A stretch of DNA of 64,000 bases from Micromonospora sonchi (GTDB lineage Bacteria > Actinomycetota > Actinomycetes > Mycobacteriales > Micromonosporaceae). A model generated the notes under the pieces. The model was not told the DNA's origin, did not search any database, and saw only the letters and a list, made by a program, of their open reading frames with translations. Location: the NCBI RefSeq assembly GCF_014646235.1, contig NZ_BMNB01000012.1:124001-188000 (forward strand). The letters are read 5' to 3'. Positions within the stretch are counted from its first letter, which is position 1; each line of letters starts with the position of its first letter. Made by a program: the position numbers and the translations under genes. Shown here piece after piece: positions 34,421 to 42,943 of this stretch.

Positions 34421-36256
34421 ATGAGTGCACGCGTGCGGGCGCCCGAGCTTCGGGGCCGGGGCTGGTTGAACACGGGTGGGCAGCAGCTGACGCTCGCCGA
34501 CCTTCGTGGCAAGATCACGATCGCGGACTTCTGGACCTTCTGCTGTATCAACTGCCTGCACGTGCTGGACGAACTACGCCCGATCGAGGAGAAGTACGCC
34601 GACGTCCTCGTGGTGATCGGCGTACATTCGCCGAAGTTCGAGCACGAGAAGGACCCGGACGCCCTGGCCGCCGCCGTCGAGCGGTACGGCGTGCAGCACC
34701 CCGTACTCGATGATCCCGAGCTGGACATGTGGCAGCAGTACGCGGCCCGCGCCTGGCCGACCCTCGCGGTGATCGATCCCGAGGGGTACGTGGTGGCCAC
34801 GATGGCCGGCGAGGGCCACGCCGAAGGGCTGGTCCGGCTCATCGACGACCTGATCGCCACCCACGAGGCCAAGGGCACACTGCACCGAGGCGACGGCCCG
34901 TACGTCCCGCCGGCCGAGCCGCGGACCACCCTGCGCTTTCCCGGCAAGGCGGTGACCCTGCCCGACGGTGGTCTGCTGGTGTCGGACTCGGCCCGGCACC
35001 GGGTGGTCGAGCTGGCCGACGACGGCGAGACCGTGGTGCGCGCGATCGGCACCGGCAGCCGGGGCCGGGCCGACGGCGCGGCCGACGCCGCCACCTTCTC
35101 CGAGCCCCAGGGGCTGTGCCTGCTCCCGTCGCACGTCGCCGAAGTCGCCGGTTACCACCTGGTGGTCGCCGACACCGTCAACCATCTGTTGCGGGGCGTA
35201 CGCCTGAACACCGGCGAGGTGGTCACCGTCGCCGGCACCGGGCGGCAGTGGCGGTCCACGGTCGACGACCACCCGCACGATGCGCTTTCGATCGACCTCT
35301 CCTCCCCCTGGGACCTCGCCTGGTACGACGACCAGGTCATCGTCGCGATGGCCGGCATCCACCAGCTGTGGTGGTTCGACCCGATCAAGCGCACCGCAGG
35401 GATGTACGCCGGCACGACCGTCGAGGCGTTGCGGGACGGGCCGCTGACCGAGGCATGGCTGGCCCAGCCGTCCGGACTGTCCGTCTCCGCCGACGGCGCG
35501 CGACTCTGGATCGCCGACAGCGAGACCAGCGCCATCCGGTACGTCGAGAACGGCACCATGGGTACTGTGGTCGGCCAGGGCCTGTTCGACTTCGGTCATG
35601 TGGACGGGCCGGCGGCGCAGGCGTTGTTGCAGCATCCGCTCGGTGTCTGCGCGCTGCCGGACGGCTCGGTGCTGATCGCGGACACGTACAACGGCGCGGT
35701 CCGCCGCTACGACCCGGCGACCGACCTGGTCTCGACCGTGGCCGCCGGGCTCGGCGAACCGAGCGACCTGGTGCTCACCCCCGACGGCGCGGTGCTGGTG
35801 GTGGAGTCCGCCGCACACCGGGTCACCCGGCTGGCGCCGGGCGCGCTCTCGGCGGCCGGGGCTCAGACCGTCGACGGCCCTCGGCACCGCACCGAACGCA
35901 AGCCGACCGACCTGGCCGCCGGCGAGGTCGTGCTGGACGTCGTCTTCACGCCGGCGCCCGGGCAGAAGCTGGACGAGACGTACGGTCCGTCGACCCGCCT
36001 GGTGGTGTCCGCGTCGCCGCCGGAGCTGCTGGTCGAGGGGGCGGGTACCGGCACCGAACTGTCCCGCCGCCTGGTGGTCGACGGCTCGGTGCCCGGCGGT
36101 GTGCTGCAGGTGACCGCGCAGGCGGCGACCTGCGACGCCGACGTGGAGCACGCGGCCTGTCACCTGACGCGGCAGGACTGGGGCGTGCCGGTACGCGTCG
36201 TCGCCGACGGCACGGCCCGCCTCCCGCTCGTCCTACGTGGCCTGGACGCCGGCTGA
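34421..36256 (+). CDS. Thioredoxin-like plus NHL-repeat protein (NHLRC2-like)
   Basis: 611 residues. An N-terminal thioredoxin fold (1-145) has FWTFCCINCLHVLDEL, the CCINC active-site motif typical of NHLRC2 rather than the usual CxxC, plus the cis-Pro in RAWPTLAVIDPEG. Residues about 165-470 form an NHL beta-propeller with repeated motifs LLVSDSARHRVVEL, LVVADTVNHLLRGV, LWIADSETSAIRYV and VLIADTYNGAVRRY. A beta-sandwich-like tail follows to the C-terminus. No signal peptide, so it is probably cytosolic. Bacterial homologues are uncharacterised; the human protein is essential and linked to redox/cytoskeleton. ATG at 34421 (MSARVRAPELRGRGW) is chosen over 34394. Confidence 0.9.
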   Translation: MSARVRAPELRGRGWLNTGGQQLTLADLRGKITIADFWTFCCINCLHVLDELRPIEEKYADVLVVIGVHSPKFEHEKDPDALAAAVERYGVQHPVLDDPELDMWQQYAARAWPTLAVIDPEGYVVATMAGEGHAEGLVRLIDDLIATHEAKGTLHRGDGPYVPPAEPRTTLRFPGKAVTLPDGGLLVSDSARHRVVELADDGETVVRAIGTGSRGRADGAADAATFSEPQGLCLLPSHVAEVAGYHLVVADTVNHLLRGVRLNTGEVVTVAGTGRQWRSTVDDHPHDALSIDLSSPWDLAWYDDQVIVAMAGIHQLWWFDPIKRTAGMYAGTTVEALRDGPLTEAWLAQPSGLSVSADGARLWIADSETSAIRYVENGTMGTVVGQGLFDFGHVDGPAAQALLQHPLGVCALPDGSVLIADTYNGAVRRYDPATDLVSTVAAGLGEPSDLVLTPDGAVLVVESAAHRVTRLAPGALSAAGAQTVDGPRHRTERKPTDLAAGEVVLDVVFTPAPGQKLDETYGPSTRLVVSASPPELLVEGAGTGTELSRRLVVDGSVPGGVLQVTAQAATCDADVEHAACHLTRQDWGVPVRVVADGTARLPLVLRGLDAG

Positions 36257-36305
36257 GCGCCGCTGCCCGGCGTCGCGCGGTGTTGCGCGTTGTTGCGCGG
36301 TGTTA

Positions 36306-36356
36306 GGAAGGGGCCCTTTACCTACACCAGGCGTTAATAAGGGGCCCTTCCTTGCA
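36306..36356. repeat. GGGCCC dispersed double repeat, copy 2
   Basis: GGAAGGGGCCCTTTACCTAC then ACCAGGCGTTAATAAGGGGC followed by CCTTCCTTGCA. Same architecture as 1866-1917 with diverged first unit. It occupies the gap between convergent genes ending at 36256 and 36359. Confidence 0.75.
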
Positions 36357-36358
36357 CT

Positions 36359-37108
36359 TCAGGTGAAGGGGGTGGGGGGTGTATTGGCGTCGATGAGGGC
36401 GGCGCGGACGAGTTCCGCGGCGGCCACCGCACCGGGGGTGTCGCCGTGCAGGCAGATGGACTCCACGGCGCACGGGATGACGGTGCCGTCGATGGCGATC
36501 ACGCTCCGCTCGGTCGCCATGCGTACCGCCTGACCGGCCACCTGATGCGGATCGGTGATCAGGGCGTCGGGCGAGGACCGGGGCACCAGCTGCCCGTTGG
36601 GCAGGTAGTTCCGGTCGGCGAAGCCCTCGGCCACCACCCGCAGTCCGGCCCCTTGGGCGAGCTGGGCCAGCACGGACCCGGACGGGCAGAGCACGGGCAG
36701 TTCCGGGTCGTAGTCGCAGACCGCGGCGACCAGCGCCGCCGCCTGCGCCTCGTCCCGGGCGGCGGCGTGGTAGAGCGCGCCGTGCGGCTTGAGGTAGCGG
36801 ACCCGGGTGCGGTACGCCCGGCAGAACGCGTTGAGCGCGCCGAGCTGGTAGAGCACCTCGTCGCGCAGTTCCGCGAAGTCGTACGCGATGTGCCGCCGGC
36901 CGAAGCCGGCGAGGTCCCGGTAGCCCACCTGGGCACCGACGGCGACCTGCCGCTGCGCGGCGGCGGCACAGACCCGGCGCATGGTGGGCGGGTCGCCGGC
37001 ATGGAAGCCGCAGGCGACGTTGGCCGAGGTGATCAGGTCCAGCAGCGCCTCGTCGTCGCCGAGCCGCCAGGCACCAAATCCCTCACCGAGATCAGCGTTG
37101 AGGTCCAT
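36359..37108 (-). CDS. pxpA: 5-oxoprolinase subunit A (LamB/YcsF family)
   Basis: Catalytic partner of the ATP-dependent 5-oxoprolinase PxpABC, which hydrolyses 5-oxoproline to glutamate (a metabolite-damage disposal reaction). 249 residues starting MDLNADLGEGFGAWRLGDDEALLDL, with NVACGFHAGDPPTMRR, YRDLAGFGRR, RYLKPHGALYH and the C-terminal ESICLHGDTPGAV, all LamB/YcsF signatures. It overlaps the end of pxpC by 17 bases, so it is translated last in the pxpB-pxpC-pxpA operon. The operon ends at a GGGCCC repeat. Confidence 0.95.
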   Translation of the reverse strand: MDLNADLGEGFGAWRLGDDEALLDLITSANVACGFHAGDPPTMRRVCAAAAQRQVAVGAQVGYRDLAGFGRRHIAYDFAELRDEVLYQLGALNAFCRAYRTRVRYLKPHGALYHAAARDEAQAAALVAAVCDYDPELPVLCPSGSVLAQLAQGAGLRVVAEGFADRNYLPNGQLVPRSSPDALITDPHQVAGQAVRMATERSVIAIDGTVIPCAVESICLHGDTPGAVAAAELVRAALIDANTPPTPFT

Positions 37109-37946
37109 GGAACCTGACGGTAGTGCCTGGGCGGGCCTGCGCGAGCGGTGTCACGTCGTCCACCACGGCGATGACGGGATACCCGCCGGTCACGGGGTGA
37201 TCGGCAAGGAAGATCAACGGCTGACCGTCCGCCGGCACCTGCACCGCCCCGAGGACGAGACCCTCACTGGGCAGTTCCCCGGCCACCGCGCGGGGCAGCG
37301 GTGCACCGGTCAGTCGCGCGCCGACCCGGTTGCTCACCGGACTCACCTGGTACGCCGTGCCGAACAGCAGGTCGAGCGCGGCCGGGGTGAACCAGTCGTG
37401 TCGGGGGCCGAGCCGGACGGCGAGGTCCAGTTGCGCCGGGTGCGCGGCCGGCACGGTGACGTCCACCGGCGCGGGCGGAGCGGTCGGGGCACCCAGCGGC
37501 AGCAGGTCGCCGTCGCGCAGCGGTGCCGGCCCGAGCCCGGACAGCGTGTCGGTGGACCGACTGCCCAGCACCGGGTCGACGGCGATCCCGCCGGCCACCG
37601 CGAGCCAGCAACGCAGACCCCGTCGGGCGGGACCGATTCGCAGCATCGTCCCGCCCGGCACCGCGAGCGGCCGACCGGTGTCGCCGGGGCGGTCACCCAC
37701 CCACACGTCGGCCTCGGCGCCCACCACGGCCACTGTCGTGGCCCGGGTCGGCCGCAGGTCGCAGCCGGTCAGGGTGATCTCCAGGCCGGCCGCCGACTCC
37801 GGGTTGCCGACCAGGCGGTTGGCCAGCCGCAGCGCCCCCGGGTCGAGCGCCCCCGAGCGGGGCACCCCGAGGTGCGCCCACCCCGCCCGTCCCAGGTCCT
37901 GCACCGTGCTCAACACTCCCGCTCGCACCACCCGCAGGCGCGTCAT
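37092..37946 (-). CDS. pxpC: 5-oxoprolinase subunit C (biotin-dependent carboxylase-like, KipA)
   Basis: 284 residues, AHS2-type domain: MTRLRVVRAGVLSTVQDLGRAGWAHLGVPRSGALDPGALRLAN is the family start, with GLEITLTGCDL, RGLRCWLAVAGGI and, near the end, QVPADGQPLIFLADHPVTGGYPVIAVV. With PxpB it forms the part homologous to urea amidolyase. ATG overlaps the stop of pxpB by four bases (ATGA). Somewhat shorter than the 310-330 residue average, but all landmarks are present. Confidence 0.95.
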   Translation of the reverse strand: MTRLRVVRAGVLSTVQDLGRAGWAHLGVPRSGALDPGALRLANRLVGNPESAAGLEITLTGCDLRPTRATTVAVVGAEADVWVGDRPGDTGRPLAVPGGTMLRIGPARRGLRCWLAVAGGIAVDPVLGSRSTDTLSGLGPAPLRDGDLLPLGAPTAPPAPVDVTVPAAHPAQLDLAVRLGPRHDWFTPAALDLLFGTAYQVSPVSNRVGARLTGAPLPRAVAGELPSEGLVLGAVQVPADGQPLIFLADHPVTGGYPVIAVVDDVTPLAQARPGTTVRFHGPQR

Positions 37947-38629
37947 GCCGCCGCCAGGCGGACGCGGAGGCCGGGGGTGAGGAGCGCCGGGGGGTGGGCG
38001 TGTGGGTTGAACAGGGTCAGCGCCGTGCGGCCGACCAGGAGCCAGCCGCCGGGGGAGGCGGTGGGGTAGATCCCGGCGTACGGGCCGGCCAGGGCGACCG
38101 AGCCCGCCGGCACCCGAGTGCGGGGGGTGGGCAACCGGGGCACGGCCAGTTCGGCGGGTAAGCCGGTCAGGTAGCCGAAGCCGGGCGCGAAGCCGCAGAA
38201 CGCCACCCGGAACTCGGTCTGTCGCAGCTGGCGCAGCACGCCCGGCACGTCCGTGCGCCAGTGTTCGGCCACGCGGGGCAGGTCTTCCCCGTCGTACGTC
38301 ACCGGCACCTCGGTCAGGTCGGCGTCGGCGGGGGCCGTGGTTGCGGGCGACGGTGGTGTCCAGCCGGCGATCCGGTCGGCGGTGGCCACCGGATCCGGTA
38401 CGCCGTCCAGCAGCACGGTGGCGGCAGCCGGCACGATCTCGGTGGCGACGAGATCACCCCGGTCCCGGCGACGCCAGAGTTCCGCCCGCCACGCCTCCAC
38501 CAGTGCGGCCACCTCGGCGGCGGGCTGCGGCGCGGCCGCAAGGCCCGCCGACCGGAGATGCGCCGGCTCGGCGGGGCTCGCGGTGAAGTCGAGCAGCAGG
38601 GCGTGCGCGCCGACCGGTCGGATCCGCAT
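37943..38629 (-). CDS. pxpB: 5-oxoprolinase subunit B (KipI family)
   Basis: 228 residues, AHS1-type domain: RIRPVGAHALLLDF at the start, then EIVPAAATVLLDG, EVPVTYDGEDLPRVAEH, and the strongly conserved FRVAFCGFAPGFGYLTGLP and AGSVALAGPYAGIYPTASPGGWLLVGRT. Together with PxpC and PxpA it makes the 5-oxoprolinase. First gene of the operon; about 100 bp separate it from the divergent trhA gene, where a 15-bp palindrome is found. Confidence 0.95.
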   Translation of the reverse strand: MRIRPVGAHALLLDFTASPAEPAHLRSAGLAAAPQPAAEVAALVEAWRAELWRRRDRGDLVATEIVPAAATVLLDGVPDPVATADRIAGWTPPSPATTAPADADLTEVPVTYDGEDLPRVAEHWRTDVPGVLRQLRQTEFRVAFCGFAPGFGYLTGLPAELAVPRLPTPRTRVPAGSVALAGPYAGIYPTASPGGWLLVGRTALTLFNPHAHPPALLTPGLRVRLAAA

Positions 38630-38701
38630 TGCGCCATCATCCCGGACCGGTGTTCACGTCGACGGCGGTCGCCGGCCAAAAGCGTGACCAGTTCCACTAC
38701 C

Positions 38702-38716
38702 CGTAGGTAACCTACG
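38702..38716. promoter_or_regulatory. 15-bp palindrome between pxpB and trhA
   Basis: CGTAGGTAACCTACG: perfect 7-bp arms around a central A, 14 bp upstream of the trhA start and 73 bp upstream of pxpB. GTAACCT recurs at 38721. Candidate operator of the divergent pair. Confidence 0.5.
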
Positions 38717-38729
38717 CTGCCGTAACCTG

Positions 38730-39413
38730 ATGGTTGTGACCACCTCAGCACGCCCCCGGCTCAAGCCGGTCGACATCGGGAAACCTCGGATGCGCGGCTG
38801 GCTGCACGCGTACGCCTTCTTCGTCGCCCTGGTCTGCGGCATCGTGCTCTGTTCGATCGCCGCCGCCCGTCCCGGCTGGACCCCCCTGATGGTCTGCGCT
38901 GTCTACAGCCTGACCGTCTGCGGCCTCTTCGGCACCAGTGCCCTCTATCACCGTCGGGTGTGGTCGACACGCGGCTTCCAGGTCATGCGGCGGATGGACC
39001 ACTCCATGATCTTCCTGTTCATCGCCGGCACGTACACGCCGTTCTGCGTGCTGCTGCTGGAGACCCCCGCGTCAGTGGTCATGCTGTCGGTGGTCTGGGG
39101 TGGGGCCGTGGCGGGGGTGGCGCTCAAACTGATCTGGCCGCACGCCTCACGCTGGGTCTCCGCACCGCTCTACCTGGCCCTCGGCTGGGTGTCGGTGGCG
39201 ATGCTGCCGGACATCCTCCACCAGGGCGGGGTCACCGCGCTGGTGCTGCTCATCGTCGGTGGCGGGATCTACACGGTCGGCGCGGTCTTCTACGCGCTAC
39301 GCCGACCGAACCCGTGGCCCACCGTCTTCGGTCATCACGAGTTCTTCCACGCCTGCACCCTGGTGGCGGCGATCTGTCACCACATCGCCATCTACTTCGC
39401 GCTGTTCGCCTGA
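38730..39413 (+). CDS. trhA: Hemolysin III family (TrhA/PAQR-like) membrane protein
   Basis: 227 residues with seven hydrophobic helices. Conserved family residues are seen: GTSALYHRRVW in helix two, RRMDHSMIFLFIAGTYTPF in helix three, and the C-terminal FGHHEFFHACTLVAAICHHIAIYF, whose His residues with the YH/D of the earlier motifs form the metal site of PAQR-type proteins. Despite the name, B. subtilis YplQ/TrhA is linked to membrane homeostasis, not hemolysis. ATG at 38730 is used; GTG at 38736 would remove two residues. Monocistronic. Confidence 0.93.
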   Translation: MVVTTSARPRLKPVDIGKPRMRGWLHAYAFFVALVCGIVLCSIAAARPGWTPLMVCAVYSLTVCGLFGTSALYHRRVWSTRGFQVMRRMDHSMIFLFIAGTYTPFCVLLLETPASVVMLSVVWGGAVAGVALKLIWPHASRWVSAPLYLALGWVSVAMLPDILHQGGVTALVLLIVGGGIYTVGAVFYALRRPNPWPTVFGHHEFFHACTLVAAICHHIAIYFALFA

Positions 39414-39478
39414 GGCGTGGTCCCGGGGTCGGACGAGAGCGGCGACAGTGGGACGTCCCACTGCCGCCGACAGGAAGG

Positions 39479-39763
39479 TCAGACCGTCGGACCGGGCCGG
39501 CGCACCTCGCGGTACTCCTGCACCACCCGGTCGTTCTGGACCGGCACGGCGCGCTCGGTGACCACCCGCTCGGCAGGGGCCGGGGCGACCACCGCACGCC
39601 GACGCGAGTTCCAGAAGTGCAGCGTCACGATCAGGCCGGCGACCCCGGCGAGCATCAGCACCCAGCCGACGACGTTCAGATTGAGCCAACCAAGGTCCGC
39701 CTGCACGGCGAACGCGAAGATCGCACCGACCGCGATCAGGAAGATACTGCCACCGATACCCAT
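39479..39763 (-). CDS. DUF6458 small membrane protein (copy 1)
   Basis: 94 residues: MGIGGSIFLIAVGAIFAFAVQADLGWLNLNVVGWVLMLAGVAGLIVTLHFWNSRRR, two transmembrane helices joined by a short loop, then a polar tail with PVQNDRVVQEYREVRRP. ATG at 39763 follows GAGGAG. The family is widespread and short in actinobacteria; function unknown. It is divergent from sixA, and a paralogue of 89 residues with the same MGIG-SIFLI start lies on the other side of sixA (40460-40729). Confidence 0.85.
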   Translation of the reverse strand: MGIGGSIFLIAVGAIFAFAVQADLGWLNLNVVGWVLMLAGVAGLIVTLHFWNSRRRAVVAPAPAERVVTERAVPVQNDRVVQEYREVRRPGPTV

Positions 39764-39880
39764 TTCGTCGTCTCCTCGGCAACTCGCGCTGGCAATCACT
39801 TCGCCGCGGCCATGGATGACGGTTGCGGCATCGAGGGACTTACCCCGGCACGGATATCGCCAATCGGGCAAGCTGAGCAC

Positions 39881-40420
39881 ATGACGCACAACCCGGTTGC
39901 CGAACGCACACTCGTGCTGCTCCGGCACGCCAAGGCTGAACCACCCACACCGGACGGTCCCGACGCGGACCGCCCGTTGGCCGCCCGGGGACGTGCCGAC
40001 GCCAGGGCGGCGGGCGCCTGGCTGGCCCGCCACGGGCTGCTGCCGGACGTGGTGCTCTGCTCGGCGGCGTTGCGCACCCGGCAGACCTGGCACGAGGTGG
40101 AGATGGGCATGACCGGTTCGCCACCGGAGGGCGGCCCGACCGGTCCGGTGCCGGTGGTGCGCTACGAGCAGCAGGCGTACGAAGCGCATCCGGACGAGCT
40201 GTTGACGCTGCTGCGTGGGGTGGAATCAAGCACGGCCACCATGCTGCTCATCGCGCACAATCCCGGCGTCTCGCTCCTGTCGGAGCTGCTCGACCCTCTC
40301 AACGCCGATCCGGGCGGACTGCGCACCAGCGACCTGGTCGTGCACCGGCTGGCGGGGCCCTGGGCGGAACTGGGCCGGGGCACGGCCCCGATCAGCACGC
40401 GACACACCGCACGTGGCTGA
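39881..40420 (+). CDS. sixA: SixA-type phosphohistidine phosphatase
   Basis: Histidine-phosphatase-fold enzyme, 179 residues. Catalytic LVLLRHAKAE at residue 11-20 (RHxK variant typical of SixA), RGRADARAAGAWLARHGLLPDVVLCSAALRTRQTW with the second Arg site, and LLIAHNPGVSLL with the second catalytic His near 120. In E. coli SixA dephosphorylates phosphohistidine of the nitrogen PTS; in actinobacteria the substrate is not established. ATG at 39881 is chosen at the family N-terminus (MTHNPVAERTLVLLRHAKAE). It sits between two DUF6458 genes, divergent from one and convergent with the other. Confidence 0.9.
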   Translation: MTHNPVAERTLVLLRHAKAEPPTPDGPDADRPLAARGRADARAAGAWLARHGLLPDVVLCSAALRTRQTWHEVEMGMTGSPPEGGPTGPVPVVRYEQQAYEAHPDELLTLLRGVESSTATMLLIAHNPGVSLLSELLDPLNADPGGLRTSDLVVHRLAGPWAELGRGTAPISTRHTARG

Positions 40421-40459
40421 GGTCGAAATCAGCCGCGTGCGGTGGTCGGTGGGCTCGCC

Positions 40460-40729
40460 TCAGCTCGGTGGTGCGGTCGGCGGCGGCGGATCGGGAGGTG
40501 GCGGCATCATGGCCGTCGGATGCGAGAGCCGGTTCTCCTCCACGATCAGTGTCCGGGCCCGCTTGCGGCGGTCCTGCCAGAACCAGAGCGTGGTGAGCAG
40601 GACGCCCAGTCCGGCCAGGATGAAGACCCAACCGACCGCGCGCAGGTCGACCCACCAGACGTTTGCCCTGATGGCGAAGGTCAGGATCGCGCCGATCGCG
40701 ATCAGGAAGATTCCACTACCGATGCCCAT
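40460..40729 (-). CDS. DUF6458 small membrane protein (copy 2)
   Basis: 89 residues: MGIGSGIFLIAIGAILTFAIRANVWWVDLRAVGWVFILAGLGVLLTTLWF, two transmembrane helices, then a basic segment WQDRRKRART and a Pro-rich end (MMPPPPDPPPPTAPPS). Paralogue of 39479-39763, about 50 percent identical by eye over the first 50 residues. ATG at 40729 is chosen by the MGIG start; no other plausible start exists. Convergent with sixA (39 bp between stops). The duplication flanking sixA suggests a local rearrangement or a functional group. Confidence 0.85.
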   Translation of the reverse strand: MGIGSGIFLIAIGAILTFAIRANVWWVDLRAVGWVFILAGLGVLLTTLWFWQDRRKRARTLIVEENRLSHPTAMMPPPPDPPPPTAPPS

Positions 40730-40909
40730 GTGCGCGGCACTCCCCCGTGCGGTTGCTCTGGGCGTGCATCTGACTGGTCCGCGACGGTTACCCGTCCGCC
40801 GCGGGGTTACCCGCGTCGGCGTGCGGCGAACACCTGAGACGGGTGCGGCTGCCCTAGAATCGGGCAGCCGCACCGCAACGACACTGGTCGGTCTCAAGTC
40901 ACCCGAGCG

Positions 40910-42766
40910 TCAGAAGGCCTCCTCCGGGAGGTCCATGACGTCCAGGTCGGTAGCCTCGATGATCCGTCGGTCGGCGCCGATGCGGGGCAGCACCTCGCGG
41001 GCGAAGAACCGGGCCGCGGCCACCTTCCCGGTGTAGAACGCCTGGTCCGTGGCCGAGACCTCGCCGGCCAGCGCCGTCAACGCCACGTCGGCCTGCCGCT
41101 GCAACAGCCAGCCGACGACCAGGTCACCGATCGCCAGCAGGAATCGCCGGCTGCTCAGCCCGACCTTGTACAGGGCGCGCGGGTCGCTGCCCTGCGCCTC
41201 ACCCAGCCAGCCGGTCAGCACGCCGAGCATGGTCTGGATCTCGGCGAGCGCCTTGCCGAGCGCCAGGCGCTCCTCCTTGAGCTGGCCGTTGCCGGCCTCG
41301 CTGGTGATGAACTCCTGGATCTCACCGGCCACCGTCATCAGGGCCTTGCCGTTGTCCCGGACGATCTTCCGGAAGATCAGGTCGAGGCTCTGGATCGCCG
41401 TGGTGCCCTCGTACAGGGTGTCGATCTTGGCGTCCCGGACGTACTGCTCCACCGGGTAGTCCTGGAGGAAGCCGGAACCACCGAAGGTCTGTAGCGACTC
41501 GTGCCCGAGCAGCTCGTACGCCCGCTCCGAGCCGACGCCCTTGACCAGCGGAAGCAGCAGGTCGTTGACCCGCTTGGCCAGCTTGATGGCCGGCTCGTCG
41601 CCGGCCGCCTCGGCGATGGCGATCCGGTCCTGCCAGGAGGCGGTGTAGAGGACCAGGGCCCGCAGACCCTCGGCGTACGACTTCTGCAGCAGCAGCGAGC
41701 GCCGCACGTCCGGGTGCGCGGTGATGGTGACGCGGGGGGCGGTCTTGTCCGCCGACCGGGTCAGGTCGGCACCCTGCACCCGGTTCTTGGCGTACTCCAG
41801 GGCGTTCAGGTACCCGCTGGAGAGGGTGGCGATCGCCTTGGTGCCGACCATCATCCGGGCGTACTCGATGATCATGAACATCTGCCGGATGCCGTCGTGC
41901 TTCTCGCCCAGCAGCCAGCCCTTGGCTGGTACGCCGTGCTCGCCGAAGGTCAGCTCGCAGGTGTTGGAGACCTTCAGACCCATCTTGTGCTCGACGTTGG
42001 TGGCGAAGACACCGTTGCGCTCGCCCAACTCGCCGGTGTTCTCGTCGAAGTGGTACTTCGGCACGACGAACAGCGACAGGCCCTTGGTGCCCGGGCCGCC
42101 GACGCCCTCCACGCCGACCGGACGGGCCAGCACGTAGTGGACGATGTTGTCGCTCAGGTCGTGCTCACCGGAGGTGATGAAGCGCTTGACGCCCTCGATG
42201 TGCCACGAGCCGTCCGGCTGCGGGATGGCCCGGGCACGGCCGGCGCCGACGTCCGAGCCGGCGTCCGGCTCGGTGAGGACCATGGTCGATCCCCACTGCT
42301 TGTCGATGAACAGCTTGGCCCACTTCTTCTGCTGCTCGGTGCCCTCGACGTGCAGCACGTGCGCGAAGGACGGGCCGGAGGCGTACATCCAGACCGGGGC
42401 GTTCGAGCCGAGGACCAGCTCGGCGAGGGCCCACCACAGCGCGCGGGGTGCGTTGGTGCCGTCCAACTCCGGGGGCAGGTCCAGGCGCCAGAACTCGGAC
42501 TCCATGAACGCCCGGTACGACTTCTTGAACGACTCCGGCAGCGGCGCGGTGTGCGTGGCCGGGTCGAAGACCGGTGGGTTGCGATCGCTGTCCTGGTAGC
42601 TCGCGGCCAGGTCCTCCCGGGCCAGGCGGTCGACCTCGGCGAGAAAGCTGCGCGCGGTGTCGACGTCGAGGTCGGAGTACGGCTCCTGGCCGAACGCCCG
42701 GTCCGCCCCGAACACCTCGAACAGGTTGAACTCGAGGTCCCGAAGGTTGCTCTTGTAGTGGGTCAT
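40910..42766 (-). CDS. Acyl-CoA dehydrogenase (FadE-type, C-terminal extended)
   Basis: 618-residue FAD-dependent dehydrogenase of fatty-acid beta-oxidation. Features: an N-terminal extension [36 protein letters not shown] (FAD/substrate site, about 170); [44 protein letters not shown]; and the catalytic Glu region [23 protein letters not shown] (about 465). The extra C-terminal helical domain (about 490-618) is typical of long actinobacterial FadE5-type enzymes. ATG at 42766 gives the standard start. A 16-bp palindrome 27 bp upstream may bind a TetR/GntR fatty-acid regulator. Confidence 0.95.
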   Translation of the reverse strand: MTHYKSNLRDLEFNLFEVFGADRAFGQEPYSDLDVDTARSFLAEVDRLAREDLAASYQDSDRNPPVFDPATHTAPLPESFKKSYRAFMESEFWRLDLPPELDGTNAPRALWWALAELVLGSNAPVWMYASGPSFAHVLHVEGTEQQKKWAKLFIDKQWGSTMVLTEPDAGSDVGAGRARAIPQPDGSWHIEGVKRFITSGEHDLSDNIVHYVLARPVGVEGVGGPGTKGLSLFVVPKYHFDENTGELGERNGVFATNVEHKMGLKVSNTCELTFGEHGVPAKGWLLGEKHDGIRQMFMIIEYARMMVGTKAIATLSSGYLNALEYAKNRVQGADLTRSADKTAPRVTITAHPDVRRSLLLQKSYAEGLRALVLYTASWQDRIAIAEAAGDEPAIKLAKRVNDLLLPLVKGVGSERAYELLGHESLQTFGGSGFLQDYPVEQYVRDAKIDTLYEGTTAIQSLDLIFRKIVRDNGKALMTVAGEIQEFITSEAGNGQLKEERLALGKALAEIQTMLGVLTGWLGEAQGSDPRALYKVGLSSRRFLLAIGDLVVGWLLQRQADVALTALAGEVSATDQAFYTGKVAAARFFAREVLPRIGADRRIIEATDLDVMDLPEEAF

Positions 42767-42792
42767 GTGGCTGGCCCCGCTTCCGGACAGGT

Positions 42793-42808
42793 GTTACCGA
42801 TCAGTAAC
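42793..42808. promoter_or_regulatory. Palindromic operator candidate upstream of acyl-CoA dehydrogenase
   Basis: GTTACCGATCAGTAAC: arms GTTAC/GTAAC with a GATC centre, followed by an AT-rich promoter-like stretch (CTCTATTACTCATAAGTAGG, 42815-42834). On the minus strand it would overlap the transcription start region. Confidence 0.5.
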
Positions 42809-42943
42809 CCCGACTCTATTACTCATAAGTAGGAAGCGACAAGCCACCCCACCGAAGTGACGGCGATCACCCACCTGTGGCTCAGCTACCGACCCCTCGC
42901 GCACGGCCGCCACCCGGCGGCCCCACCCCCTGCGGGCGGTGGA

